Positions 9,612 through 20,616 of a stretch of 64,000 bases of DNA are shown here, piece after piece. Location of the stretch: assembly GCA_963727755.1 (NCBI GenBank), contig CAVSHN010000008.1:124001-188000 (forward strand). The letters are read 5' to 3'. Source of the stretch: DASYAN01 sp963727755 (lineage in GTDB: Bacteria > Chloroflexota > Ktedonobacteria > Ktedonobacterales > Ktedonobacteraceae). A model generated the notes under the pieces. The model was not told the DNA's origin. It searched no databases and saw only the letters and a program-made list of their open reading frames with translations. Positions within the stretch are counted from its first letter, which is position 1. Each line of letters opens with the position of its first letter. Both the position numbers and the translations under genes were made by a program.

Positions 9612-10401
9612 ATGGGGATTTCGATGTCAACAGACTTACATTCTTCCATGCAACCACCAGCTCATATAGAACAATGTGGGAGTGGTGCGCCTGTGCTCCT
9701 GCTGCATGGTTGGGGCGTCGAGTAGTGCCCTGTTTCAACCTACGATGGCCGGGCTCAAGCACGCATTTACACTCATAGCACCCGACTTCCCTGGATTTGG
9801 CGCTACTCCTCCTCCACCAACGGCATGGTCCGCTCACGACTATGCACTCTGGGTAGTTCATCTGCTCGATCAACTCAAGATCAGCCAAATCCATGTGATC
9901 GGCCATTCCCATGGGGGCCGTGTCGCCATCACGCTTGCCAGCCAATGGCCTGAGCGTGTCACTAAACTGGTCCTCGTCGACAGCGCAGGTCTTCGACCAA
10001 AACGGACGCTAAAATACTGGGTACAGGTACAAACCTTCAAAGGCTTGCGCTGGCTCTCTGGCACCTCTCTCGTTCCTCCACCGTTACGCAACTGGGCCAG
10101 CACTTGGGTAGCAGAGCATGGCTCATCTGACTATCAACAGGCAACAGGAACAGTTCGTGCATCTCTAGTACGAGTCGTCAACGAGGATTTACGCCATCTA
10201 TTGCCGCGCATCCAAGCGCCGACTCTTTTAGTATGGGGTAAAAATGATCAGGACACCCCACTTGCTGATGGGCAGCTGATGGAAAAGCTTATTCCAGATG
10301 CAGGATTGGTCATTTTTAAAGGAGCTGGCCATTACTCTTATTTAGAGCAATCAGCCTCCTTTTGTCGCGTTGTCGAGACTTTCTTGCGAGGAACTTCTTG
10401 A
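9612..10401 (+). CDS. Alpha/beta hydrolase, frameshifted
   Basis: Alpha/beta-hydrolase fold: VLLLHGWG oxyanion region, nucleophile elbow GHSHGGR, the aspartate region LVWGKNDQDTP and the histidine GAGHYSYLEQ. The substrate cannot be told. The first 36 residues read from ATG 9612 (or 9624) in one frame and run into a stop at GTCGAGTAG. The rest continues from about 9720 in the next frame (SSSALFQPTMAGL). One missing base after TGGGGCG repairs it to about 262 residues. The stop codon overlaps the next start as TGATG at 10399-10403, suggesting translational coupling to the Mur ligase. Confidence 0.8.
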
Positions 10402-12048
10402 TGCTTGCACCTTTTATAATCGGACTCGCTGCCATCATCTGGCTCGCCTGGATCATGCGAGCCGGTCTGGTAGCTGCCCGCATGTTTCAAATTGAAGAAT
10501 ATGAAACTCCACGTTTCCTGGCATGGGGCCGTCAACGGGCTTGGTCCTGGTCAACGGCTACGCTCATCGCTAGTGGAACGGTTCTCATCCTTGCCTTGTT
10601 CATGCTCGCTCTCTCCACAGACCTTGGCAGAAGAGTGCTAGCTGGAAGCTGGCTTGTTGGTACTATCCTGCCTGCACCTTCTTTGGAGATCCTTGCCAGC
10701 AAAAAGGAGTCTGGTTTATACTCCCAGAATGCGTCGCCTCCTGGGTACGGAACTGATTCTCACACTCCTTCTCACCTCTGGACTCGTTTCTTTGATCCTG
10801 ATGATGCCTCTCTTCCTTAGCATAATGATCGTTCTTCTCTCCTTGTTGCTTGCACCTAGCTTAGTGTTATTGCTAGTTATTGGTGGCAACACTCTTATGG
10901 ACCCGGTCGAAGCTCAAATCAGGCGAGCGTTTGTGCGCAGGGCTCGTTCGCGTATCGCTACATATAAACCTTTGGTGATTGGCATCGCTGGCAGCTATGG
11001 GAAGACGAGCACGAAACATATCCTGGCACAGCTCCTTGCACCTCAGAAAGAGACCTTACCGACTCCCAAGAGCTTTAATACCCTGATGGGCGTCTCCCGT
11101 ACTATCAATGAACGCTTGCAACCAAAACATGAACTATTCATCGTTGAGATGGATGCCTATCAGACAGGCGAGATCGCACAAATGTGTGAGCTTGTCAAGC
11201 CTCAAGTGGGAGTGATCACCTCAGTTGGTCCACAACATCTGGAACGCTTTGGTTCAATTGAACGCATTGCTGATGCACTCTATGAGCTTGTCGCCTCTCT
11301 GCCACCAGCCAGTCCCGTTGTGCTCTACACAGGCGAGAGTATGGCCGCACATTTGGCAGAACGGGCAGCACATGCTGGTTACCGTGTCGTACGCTATGGT
11401 TTAGCAAGCGAGCAAAGTGACCCATACGATGTTGTGGCCTCGGACATCGTAGTTGATGAGCACGCCAGTCATTTTACATGGCGCTGGCCAGCAGAAGGTT
11501 TGGAATTGCGGATAAGCATTCCACTGCTTGGTCAGCATAATATTCTGAACGTAAGCGCAGCATTAGCAGTAGTACATCTGCTGGGTTTGCCTATAGATCA
11601 GGCGGCTCGCGAGGCCATACACTTAGAGCCAACGCAGCACCGTCTTCAGCGTCTGCCTTCCACAGGCGGGATTACCGTCATTGATGACTCATACAATGCC
11701 AATCCCGTAGGTATCCACAATGGTCTTGACGTCTTAGAACAGATGCCTGGACGTGCTAAAATCCTTGTCACACCAGGAATGGTAGAACTAGGAAGTGTCG
11801 AAGAGGCCGAGAACAAGCGCTTCGGCCAACATGCTGCCCAGGTTTGCCAGCATGTAATCCTCGTAGGAACGCAACAAACAAAGCCAATACTTGCAGGTTT
11901 GCAAGAGAGTGGATTTTCACCCGAACATATCCACATAGTCAATACCCTGGAAGAGGTAACAGCGACGCTTGGTCAGATCGCTAAGCCAGATGATGTAGTA
12001 CTTTTCGCCAATGATCTGCCTGACACATATCTGGAACTAAAGACATAG
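10401..12048 (+). CDS. MurF-like ligase with N-terminal membrane domain, frameshifted
   Basis: A Mur ligase that should add D-Ala-D-Ala to the UDP-MurNAc-tripeptide or a related precursor. After three or four hydrophobic N-terminal segments (MLAPFIIGLAAIIWLAWIM and others) comes the ATPase core: GIAGSYGKTSTKHIL, VEMDAYQTGEIAQMC, GQHNILNVSAALAV, and the binding region VIDDSYNANPVG. The frame changes near 10685, within the membrane part, so the ligase core itself is intact. The hydrophobic extension with MFQIEEYETPRFLAWGRQ is a known variant of MurF-like proteins. It starts at ATG 10401, overlapping the hydrolase stop. A conventional murF lies at 13260-14681, so this copy may act on a different precursor. 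Confidence 0.75.
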
Positions 12049-12129
12049 ATCACGATGATAACAGCCCTAAACAAAGAACTGCTCAACCTCCACAGACAAA
12101 CCTGCTAGCACACGTGATGGAAGTATTGC

Positions 12130-13246
12130 TTAATTTGTCCAATTCTTCTTCCTATCCTCATAACGCTCTAATGCCAGCTCAATCAGTCGATCCAATAGTT
12201 GCGGATAGGACAATCCACTGGCAATCCACATCTTCGAGAAGATACTGGTAGTACTACAACCAGGCAAGGTATTAACTTCATTGATATAGAGCTTTTGGGT
12301 ATCTCGATCCAACAAAAAGTCAACACGGGCAACGCCACTCAGATCTAGAGTACGATAGGCAAGTATCGACTGCCGACGTATTTCTTAAGCCAGTTCCTGG
12401 GGAATATTGGCAGGAACGTCATGACTTGGATGAACGTATTTAGCGTCATAATCCAGCACTGTATCTTCCTGAGTCACATACTCTCCAACCAGGGAGGTGA
12501 TGATTGGTTCATCATTGCCAATTACCGCACAGGTTAAGTCTCGAACATTGAGACAATGCTCAATGATTATCTTCGTATCATACTGCGCGGCTATTGCAAT
12601 GGCTTCCTTCAGGGTCACTTGATCACTTGCCTTGTTGATGCCAATACTTGACCCCAGATTGACTGGTTTGACAATGCAGGGATAGCCAAACCGCTGTTCA
12701 GCCATTTCGATGACTGCTTCTGGCGAACGTTCCCACTCTCCTCGTCGATACACCACGTAATCAATAATAGGCAGACCAACAGCATGGAAAAGCATCTTCA
12801 TCTTTTCTTTGTCCATGCCCAAGGCCGAGCCGAGAACACCGCACCCCACATAGGGGATGCTTGCCATCTCAAATAAGCCTTGAATGGTCCCATCTTCCCC
12901 ATAGGGACCATGCAGCACTGGAAAAATCACATCTAGAGGTTTGATGTCAGCCAGCTTGCTGTTCCCCTAAAGGTACCAGACTGCATACATTTGGATCTCC
13001 TACCAATGCAACAGCCTTGCTCTGTTCTAGGCGTTCTTGCTCTCTCTTGTTCTCTCCAATGGCTTGCAATTCTGCTGGCTCAACTCCCAGCAGCCACTTG
13101 CCCTCCCTAGTAATGGCAATGGGCACCACCTCATATTTATCCGTATCTAAATTCGCTATCACGGATGCCGCCGAGTTGAGAGAGACCTCATATTCGCATG
13201 AACGGCTTCCAAAGACTACCCCTACACGTAATTTATCCTGACTCAC
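12130..13246 (-). pseudogene. ddl: D-alanine--D-alanine ligase (copy 2), broken
   Basis: A second Ddl, of the classical type, read as three pieces: 13246-12960 (VGVVFGSRSCEYEVSL), 12930-12385 (FPVLHGPYGEDGTIQGLFE, VKPVNLGSSIGINKA, DYDAKY) and 12315-12130 (YINEVNTLPGCSTTS). There is one frame change near 12960 and an in-frame TAA at 12385-12387, after QELA. The second lesion is a base substitution, not an indel, which favours true decay. It lies 13 bases behind murF on the minus strand, the classic murF-ddl order. The intact copy at 8313 could cover the loss. Confidence 0.8.
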
Positions 13247-13259
13247 AGTCTGTCCTTTC

Positions 13260-14681
13260 CTAAAAGCTTGTCAGTAAACTCTTTAAATCGATAACGTTGG
13301 ATGCTTTAAGCCAGAGCAAATCATCGCTCTGAACCTTCTCTAGCAGGAGAACCACTGCTGCCTGCTTGGCAGCTTCAAGCAGGGAATGCTCTTCCACATT
13401 AGCCTCAAAAAAATACAGATGGTCTATAGGCATACCAGCCTCGCGTGCGCCCTCAATATAATAGCGAGCCTGATCTCCGATAGCCACGAGATAATCAACC
13501 TTGCCAGCCAGTACCTTCCCTATATTAAAATGCTCATTTTGTGAGTATTGATTGAGGAATAGCATATCACCCAGAACAGCCCAGCGTTTTCCTCCTCTGG
13601 CGAGTTCAGTTCTGTAAAGCACGTCAATTCCGGCGAGCACTGACTGCGGATTCGCGTTGTAGGCATCATCAATCAGCTTGCTATCATTGGGTCCCGGCTT
13701 GATCTCGCCTCGCCCCTTCACTGTGCAAATCGAGCCGAGTGTTGCACAAATCGCATCAGGCGATACGCCTGCTAGAAAACCAGCACAGGCAGCTGCCAGT
13801 GCGGTGCTGACCCCATGGTGACCTGGCAATTGAAGTTTTATGCGCAGGTTCACGTCATGATAGCTCAGAGTGAAAGAGTACCCACGAAGTGCATCACCAT
13901 CAATCGCACTCCCACGTACCTCAGCTCCATCTTCCAAGCCATAGTAGATCACATGTGCCTTCGTTCTCTCCCTCATAGCCCGCACTTTTTGATCATCATA
14001 ATTGAGGATAGCAATGCCATCTGGAGAGAGTGCTTCAACTATCTCACCCTTAGCAAGAGCCACACGTTCAGGGCTACCGAAGAATCCAAGATGAGCGAGA
14101 CCAACGTTTGTCACAATCGACCAATCAGGACGCACAATCGTACACAGCCAAGCCAACTCACCAACCCGTTCCGCACCCATTTCCAGCACAGCATAGCGAT
14201 GCTCAGGCTCTAAACGCAGCAGTGTGAGAGGAAGGCCCAGATCATTGTTATACGACGAATAGGTTTTGAGTGTCGGAGCATGTTGCGCAAGCACCGCAGC
14301 CACAGCTTCCTTCGTTGTTGTCTTACCATTGCTTCCAGTAATGGCAATCATCGTCGTTCCCTCTTGACGCTTTACCCGCGCACGAGCTGTAGCAACAAGA
14401 GCCTCACTCACATCAGGAACAACAAATTGAAGAAAATGAGGCGGGACATCAGTCGCAGGCTCGCTGCAAAGCACTCCAAGAGCACCAGCATGGGCGACTG
14501 TGGGGATAAAGGTATGTCCGTCAGCCTTTGCTCCTTTGATGGCAACGAAAAGATCCCCCGGGCCCACTTGACGACTATCGTGTTGAGCAAAGCGAAATTG
14601 GGTATCAGGATTTGGGGAAACATTACTTCGCAGGTAAATCTTGCCATCATTGTTCTGCATGATATCACTGAGAGAAAACAT
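13260..14681 (-). CDS. murF: UDP-N-acetylmuramoyl-tripeptide--D-Ala-D-Ala ligase
   Basis: Last cytoplasmic amino-acid addition step of peptidoglycan precursor synthesis. Visible motifs: DSRQVGPGDLFVAIKG in the N-terminal substrate domain, ITGSNGKTTTKEAV as the ATP loop, YAVLEMGAERVGELAWL, VGLAHLGFFGSPE, GHHGVSTALAA and LIDDAYNANPQSV. About 473 residues from ATG 14681, normal for MurF. I choose this start because AAGGAAAA lies 6-8 bases before it; the frame stays open to 14777 without a ribosome site. It is followed by the broken ddl2. Confidence 0.88.
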   Translation of the reverse strand: MFSLSDIMQNNDGKIYLRSNVSPNPDTQFRFAQHDSRQVGPGDLFVAIKGAKADGHTFIPTVAHAGALGVLCSEPATDVPPHFLQFVVPDVSEALVATARARVKRQEGTTMIAITGSNGKTTTKEAVAAVLAQHAPTLKTYSSYNNDLGLPLTLLRLEPEHRYAVLEMGAERVGELAWLCTIVRPDWSIVTNVGLAHLGFFGSPERVALAKGEIVEALSPDGIAILNYDDQKVRAMRERTKAHVIYYGLEDGAEVRGSAIDGDALRGYSFTLSYHDVNLRIKLQLPGHHGVSTALAAACAGFLAGVSPDAICATLGSICTVKGRGEIKPGPNDSKLIDDAYNANPQSVLAGIDVLYRTELARGGKRWAVLGDMLFLNQYSQNEHFNIGKVLAGKVDYLVAIGDQARYYIEGAREAGMPIDHLYFFEANVEEHSLLEAAKQAAVVLLLEKVQSDDLLWLKASNVIDLKSLLTSF

Positions 14682-14842
14682 AGGTGTTTTTTCCTTGTCA
14701 AAACAAAAAGGGAACTCCGAGTACCCTCGCCGATTGTACCGCTTGTGAGCTACATCGTCAAGAGAAGAGTTGTTCACACCTCGATACGCTTGCCTTTCTT
14801 TGCCAATTCTGCTATCATACTCCCTGTTCTTGGAAAGACCCT

Positions 14843-14955
14843 TGTCAGGGACCCCATCCCATAAACGGGATGGGCTTGTGAGCAGCGGGCTTTGCTATTT
14901 CAGAAGCTCACCTGACCAGACTCAGCCAGGACCGCAAGGTCATCCGACGAGCATT
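14843..14955 (+). ncRNA. Orphan omegaRNA 5' half
   Basis: About 110 bases that align with the 5' half of the iscB omegaRNA at 1862-2123 (opposite strand). Shared blocks are TTGTCAGG-ACCCC, the first hairpin (ATCCCATAAACGGGAT here), CTTGTGAGCAGCG, GCTCACCTGACCAGA and AGCCAGG-CCGCAAGG. No iscB or element 3' end follows. Instead it runs in the same direction into the MglA-like gene, whose ATG is 65 bases further on. A guide, if any, would be read from about 14821-14842. Confidence 0.6.
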
Positions 14956-15019
14956 CAAGTTCCTAATATTTTGAAGCACAATCTCACAGCGTGTAGAAGC
15001 GGGCAGGAGAGCATACTAT

Positions 15020-15604
15020 ATGTCTCTGATTAACATGGCCAAACGTGAAATAAACTGCAAAATTGTTTATTACGGCATTGGCTTGTGTGGTAAAACGACT
15101 AATTTACATTACATCCATAAAGCTGTAAATCCACAAGACGTTGGCGACATGGTCTCTATTGACACAGAGACAGAGCGTACCCTCTACTTCGATCTGCTCC
15201 CACTTGAGCTTGGCAAGGTACACGGCTTTCAAATTCGCTTTCAGCTCTATACCGTTCCCGGCCAGATTCTTTACCAGCAGACACGCATTTCGGTGCTCAA
15301 AGGTGCAGCTGGTGTGATTTTCGTCGCAGACTCACAAGCCAGTAAGCTCCAAGAGAACATGGAATGTTGGAACGAACTGCAAGAACAATTGCGCCGCATG
15401 AACAAAGACATTGCAAATTTTCCTCTCGTCATGCAGTGGAACAAGCGCGACATACAGGATATTCTCCCTGTATCGGTATTGGAAAAATATCTCAATCCTT
15501 ATCATATGCCAAGTTTTGAAGCCGTGGCTGTTACAGGGCAAGGCGTTATTGAAAGCCTAAAAGTGGCAATTAATTCGACACTACGCAAACTAGAGCGTTT
15601 CTAA
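15020..15604 (+). CDS. MglA-like small GTPase
   Basis: A Ras-like GTPase of the MglA/Rup group, used by bacteria in polarity or surface-motility switches. Nucleotide motifs: the P-loop GIGLCGKTT near residue 20, TVPGQ as the G3 element near 88, and WNKRD as the G4 element near 140. 194 residues, normal for the family. ATG 15020 follows GGCAGGAG by 10 bases; ATG 15035 is an alternative that removes five residues. No MglB-type activator (roadblock domain) lies next to it. The NarL-type regulator starts 59 bases later, so the two may share a transcript. Confidence 0.85.
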   Translation: MSLINMAKREINCKIVYYGIGLCGKTTNLHYIHKAVNPQDVGDMVSIDTETERTLYFDLLPLELGKVHGFQIRFQLYTVPGQILYQQTRISVLKGAAGVIFVADSQASKLQENMECWNELQEQLRRMNKDIANFPLVMQWNKRDIQDILPVSVLEKYLNPYHMPSFEAVAVTGQGVIESLKVAINSTLRKLERF

Positions 15605-15662
15605 TTTGTAGACAGCTCTCCGACGGATCCTGATGCTGCCTACACTTCTACGAAGGGATTAC

Positions 15663-16356
15663 ATGGAAACGATACGTGTCATCATTATTGATGAGCAACC
15701 CTTATTTCGTGCGGGTATCCACACAACCCTAGAGCGGATGGGAGATTGTGAAATAGTTGGTGAGTCCACTGATGCTGCCGATGTGCTAGAAATAGCACGT
15801 ACGTGCAACCCCGATGTAGCCCTCATCGACGCAGACCTGACTTCCTCTGATCCACTTGAGATCGCTCGTCAGGTACGTCATATCGCCCCACGCTTGGCCG
15901 TTATTATCCTTACACCGTCAGAGGACGAAGAACGTTTATTTCAAGCTATCAAAGTTGGTGCTGCTGCCTATTGCTCACGCCATATCACAACTGAAGAACT
16001 GATCAACACTGTCCGTAAAGTCAGTCACGGTGAGTATCTGATCAGAGACGATGTCCTCTCAAAACCCCAGCTCGCCAGTCGTGTCCTGAAATCTTTCCGC
16101 GAACTAACCATCGAGGAAGAGGAGACCAACAATACAAGGGACATGTATTCCCCACTCTCGACCCGAGAAGTGGAAATCTTGGACTATATTGCTCGTGGCA
16201 ACAGTAATAAAGAGATTGCTAAATCTCTCAAGATTAGCGATCAAACTGTCAGAGAATCATATTACATCCATCCTCAAAAAACTCTCGGTCAATGACCGTA
16301 CCGCCGCCGTCGTTCATGCCTTACGTCATGGTTGGATTAAGATGCATGATGACTGA
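15663..16356 (+). CDS. NarL/FixJ-type response regulator, frameshifted at C-terminus
   Basis: A receiver domain (IIIDEQPLFRAGI at the N-terminus, phosphoacceptor D in DVALIDADLTS near residue 55, K in IKVGAAAYCS) followed by a LuxR-type helix-turn-helix (LSTREVEILDYIARGNSNKEIAKSLKISDQTV). The frame changes near 16251: the uncorrected product ends early, while the next frame supplies the expected recognition-helix end, NHITSILKKLSVNDRTAAV...WIKMHDD, up to TGA 16354-16356. The start is ATG 15663 behind GAAGG. No histidine kinase is adjacent. The tnpB element begins just past the corrected stop. Confidence 0.82.
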
Positions 16357-16359
16357 CAG

Positions 16360-17775
16360 AAAAGGGCTTTAGCCCGCCGCAAGCCGCCACGGCTTCAGCC
16401 TGAGCGGTTAGGAGTCGTGGCTTCAGCCTGAGATCCAACCTACGAATTTCGAAAAAAGGATTTTCCCTTTCTGCTCAAGCTCCCTTCGATGTGGACACGT
16501 TCGTACTTTGCGAGTACAGCAGGCAATATTAGCCAAGAGACCATTCAGAAGTATATAGATGCAAAGACAAGGAAGACGCTTAATGTATCAGGTGAGAAGA
16601 GTCAACATCGGCAAAACAGCTCAACTCGATGAGCTTGCCCATGCCTGTGGCGAACTCTATTCCCAGACACTCGTCTTCTTTTGGAGGGCAGTTCGGCATA
16701 AGGGTATTTGGCTCAAGGCCAAGCATCTTATGCGTCTGTTCACTCATCCCAAGCTGCACGCTCACACTTCTGATGCTTGCGTACAGGCTTTCTTTGCTGC
16801 TCTCAAATCGTGGCGAGAACGCCGCAAGAGCGATCCCAATGCTCATCCGCCACGCAAACGCCGCTGGTACTTTCGCGTCGAGTACAAAAGTAGTGCCATC
16901 AAGTTGGCGGCAGGCTCGCTCAGACTGTCCAACGGAGCTGGCAACGAGCCACTTGTACTCGATTGGCCATGGGAACGGCCTAAAACGGTTGTCATCCACT
17001 GGACTGGCACACAATTGCCACCTATCAAGTTGAGCCTGTTGCTATCCCTATTGGAGGGCAAGTGGCTGGCATTGATTTGGGAGAGATTCACATGGCAGCC
17101 TCTCACGACGGAACTCACACGCATATCGTGAATGGGCGTGCGCTTCGTGCTAAGAGACAATATCGGAACAAGCTTATCGAACACATGGATAAGAAAATCA
17201 GTCGGATAAAGAAAGGCTCCAGACGTCGAAAGAAGCTAATTCGTTCCAAGCAGAAGCAACTTAGGAAGTTGAAAAAACAAATCAAGGATATCGAACATAA
17301 GCAGACAACACGTCTTGTTTCCACGCTGTATCAAGAGGGCGTGCAAACCGTTGTTATTGGCGATGTTCGAGACTTGCGCCAAAATGTTGATGTTGGGCAT
17401 ATCAATAATCAGAAGATCCATCAATGGTCTGCTGGTAGCGTACGGCATATGATCACATACAAGGCAGAGCAGCTCGGCATGGAGGTCTCGCTGCAAGAGG
17501 AATGCTATACCTCTAAAACTTGCCCTGTATGCGAACATAAACGTAAAACCTCCCCTAATGGCAGAATGTTCAATGGCACAAACAAGAAGTGCAAATGGCA
17601 ATGGCACAGTGATGGCGTTGGCGCGGTAAACATTCGCAGAAAGTATCTGGGTTTAGGCCCAGTAGTTGGAGTTATAGCACCTCCCACGGGAATGAGGTTC
17701 GATCCCCACGCCCGTGTAGCTCGGAAACGAGAAGCCGCTTAGGCTAAAGCCATAGCGGCGTGTCACAAGATCATT
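16360..17775 (+). mobile_element. IS200/IS605-type element with decayed tnpB
   Basis: Ends are marked by imperfect hairpins CCGC-CAC-GGCTTCAGCC-TGA-GCGG at 16384-16407 and GCCGCT-TAGGCTAAAGCCAT-AGCGGC at 17734-17759. A 15-base block, GGCTTCAGCCTGAG with its neighbour, is repeated at about 16390 and 16419. The hairpin arms differ from the CCCC/GGGG type of the other elements here, so this is another lineage. No transposase gene. Confidence 0.65.
16559..17742 (+). pseudogene. tnpB: TnpB RNA-guided nuclease, frame-broken
   Basis: The first frame (16559 to about 17035) gives the N-terminal helical region with a basic patch (HPPRKRRWYFRVEYKSS). The second frame (about 17040-17742) gives the RuvC part: GIDLGEIHMAAS, a lysine/arginine-rich helix, VVIGDVRDLRQN, NQKIHQWSAGSVRHMITYKAEQLGMEVS, then TCPVC. 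The second zinc-finger half is short of one cysteine (KKCKWQWHSDGVGAVNI). RuvC-III D is kept. GDVRD in place of the common acidic E block is usual in this TnpB subtype as I recall it, so it is not proof of inactivity. Frame change plus damaged zinc finger suggests decay. Confidence 0.8.
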
Positions 17776-17891
17776 TGGTTGTGATATGATTGTACAAAGC
17801 AACATAGCCGCCTATGGACGGGAACTGAAACTTTTGGACAAGTGTCGTATAGTGTACACTGCCCATGTAACTTTGCGGATGCCAGCACTTG

Positions 17892-17929
17892 GCATCCGTT
17901 CACTGAAGAGTTGCATCCGTTCAGTGAAG
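17892..17929. promoter_or_regulatory. 17-base direct repeat upstream of glucan phosphorylase
   Basis: GCATCCGTTCACTGAAG at 17892-17908 and GCATCCGTTCAGTGAAG at 17913-17929 differ at one base and are 21 bases apart start to start, two helical turns. They end 18 bases before the GTG start. Regulator binding sites or a simple duplication around the ribosome site are both possible. Confidence 0.45.
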
Positions 17930-17946
17930 AAAGGACAGCTAACCCT

Positions 17947-20505
17947 GTGAAAGTATATGGTCGTATAACAGTCTTCCCCATTATGCCAGCCCGTATTAGT
18001 CGTCTCTACGAGTTAGCCTATAATTTGTGGTGGAGTTGGCATCCCGAAGCCCGCAACTTGTACAGCTCCCTCGATCCTGATCTATGGGAACAGATTGGAC
18101 ATAATCCTGTCCGCTTCCTTAGCGATGTCGAACCCCAGAAACTAGAACTGGCTGCGGCTAACGATGGCTATCTAGAACAGTACGACAAGGTAATTGGGGA
18201 CTTCGATCACTACATTCACCCTCATCCAAATGAGACTTGGTTCTCACAGACCTACCCAGGAAACTCGTAGGAAAAACCATTGCCTACTTTTCAGCCGAGT
18301 TCGGACTGCACGAATCGTTGCCCATCTATTCTGGAGGCCTGGGTATCCTATCTGGTGACCATTGCAAAGAAGCCAGTGACCTCGGATTGCCACTAGTTTG
18401 TGTTGGCTTCCTCTATCCACAGGGCTATTTCCACCAACGCATCACACGAGAGGGCATACAAGAAGCATCATATGATAAGTTGCATTTCTCGGAGGTTCCG
18501 GCCGTTCCAGCAGTTGATCCAAGCGGCAATGAGATAATGATCAGTGTTGATCTGCCAGGGCGGCGCATTTATGCCAAGGTCTGGAAACTCACTGTTGGAC
18601 GCGTGCCACTGTACCTGATGGATACAGACGTCGCCCCAAACGCACCTGCCGATCGTGAACTCTCGGCCCGCCTCTACGGTGGAGACCGTGAAATCCGCAT
18701 TTCACAAGAGGTTGTTCTGGGTATTGGAGGAGTACGTGCACTGCGTGCTCTGGGAATCAATCCCGATGCTTGGCACCTCAACGAAGGGCATGCTGCATTT
18801 CTCAACTTAGAGCGATGCCGCGAACTAGTCTCAACAGGCTTGAATTTTAACGAAGCTTGCGAAGTAGTCTCGGCCAACTCTCTGTTTACCACCCATACCC
18901 CTGTACCAGCAGGCAATGATACCTTTAACTATGACCTGATCGATAGATACTTCGGATCATACTGGGGACAGCTTGGACTGAATCGAGACCAGTTCCTAGA
19001 AGTGGCCCGTGAAGATCATGGCTGGGGCCCCACTTACGGTATGACCGTTCTTGCCCTCAAGCTTACAAATCATCATAATGGTGTGAGCAAACTGCATGGT
19101 GCAATCTCGCGCAAAATGTGGCAATTTCTATGGCCTGGTCTGGATATGGAAGAGGTTCCTGTCAGCTCCATTACGAATGGAGTGCATACAGCTTCCTGGA
19201 TAGCACCGGAGATGAATGAACTCTTCAGACTCTATCTCGATCGAGATTGGGAAAAGCATGTCGACGACCCCAACTTCTGGAATGAACGCATCTATAACAT
19301 CCCAGACAAAGAATTATGGGCCGTGCATCAACTGCGCAAAGATGCACTTGTCACCTATGCTCGTAAACGTCTGAAGCAACAACATCTGCGCCTGGGAGAA
19401 GGTTCAATTCAGATTGAGGAGCTTGACAGCGTGCTCAACCCCAAGGCTTTGTTGATAGGCTTTGCACGGCGTTTTGCAACCTATAAACGAGCAACCCTCA
19501 TCTTCCGCGACATGGAGCGTCTCCAACACATCCTGAGCAATCCTGAGCGTCCTGTACAAATCATTTTTGCAGGCAAAGCACATCCCGCAGACGATCCGGG
19601 GAAGGCTTTGCTTCAACAGATTTATCGTCTATCACGTAGCAAGGATTTTCTGGGCAAAGTCGTCTTCCTAGAAAATTACGACATCGACATGGCTCGTTTC
19701 CTAGTCTCAGGAACAGATGTGTGGTTAAATAACCCGATCCGTCCCTATGAAGCCAGTGGTACCAGCGGCCAAAAAGCAGCATTGAACGGGCAACCTAACT
19801 GTAGCATTTTGGACGGATGGTGGGCTGAAGCCTATAACGGGCAAAATGGCTGGGCCGTAGGAGAAGAGCGTGAATATCACGATCAGGAGATACAGGCCGA
19901 GGCAGACAGTCTCTCCCTCTACCGATTGCTAGAAGAAGAAATCATCCCCATCTTCTTCGCGCAAGACGAAGATGGGGTTTCTCCTAACTGGCTAGGCTAT
20001 ATGAAAGAAGCTATTCGGACATGTGCGCCGCAGTTTAGTATGCGCCGGATGATCAAAGAATATACAACGCGTTACTATGTACCAGAAATTCGCCAGAGCG
20101 TACAAATTGAGCAGAATCGCTTTGAGCGTGAACGCAGGCTTGCGGCGTGGAAAGAACGTATCAAGCAAGCTTGGAGATCGCGTCGAGTTGTATGTCGAGG
20201 GACGTCGCGAAGGACAACTCAGCCTCGGTGATGGCATTAACGTGCATGCCTGGGTACGCACAGATGGACTTACCCCCAACGATCTGAGCGTTGAACTGGT
20301 TTATGGCGAGATCAAGGATGAGCTAGCTACCGCCCAGTACAGCCAACCAATGAGCTATACCAAACGCGAGCAAGATGGCTCCTACCGCTACGACATCAAA
20401 CTTCAGCCTAAAGAAAGTGGCACCATCGCTTACAATGTACGCGTTGTACCAAGCCATCCTGAGTTAACAGAGAAACATGAGTTAGGCTTGATACGCTGGG
20501 CCTAA
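17947..20505 (+). CDS. glgP: Alpha-glucan phosphorylase, two frameshifts
   Basis: Releases glucose-1-phosphate from glycogen or maltodextrin with pyridoxal phosphate. The product begins GRITVFPIMPARISRLYELAYNLWWSWHPEA, typical of the shorter, unregulated bacterial/archaeal form. Then come YFSAEFGLHESLPIYSGGLGILSGDH, WHLNEGHAAF, THTPVPAGNDTF, ARRFATYKRATL and the pyridoxal region EASGTSGQKAALNG. Frame changes near 18255 and 20170 split it into three; joined it is about 850 residues, the expected size. GTG 17947 is preceded by AAAGGA. With the GH15 enzyme at 5097 it points to active storage-glucan turnover. Confidence 0.88.
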
Positions 20506-20616
20506 GCGCATGATCCGTGGTTTTAGCCGTATACTTGCCTTGACAGCGTGGCATAATACGGCTAAAATGGAAATAGAGTGGAAAAGAATTATCGCTATCT
20601 TGAAAGAAGGCCTCAG

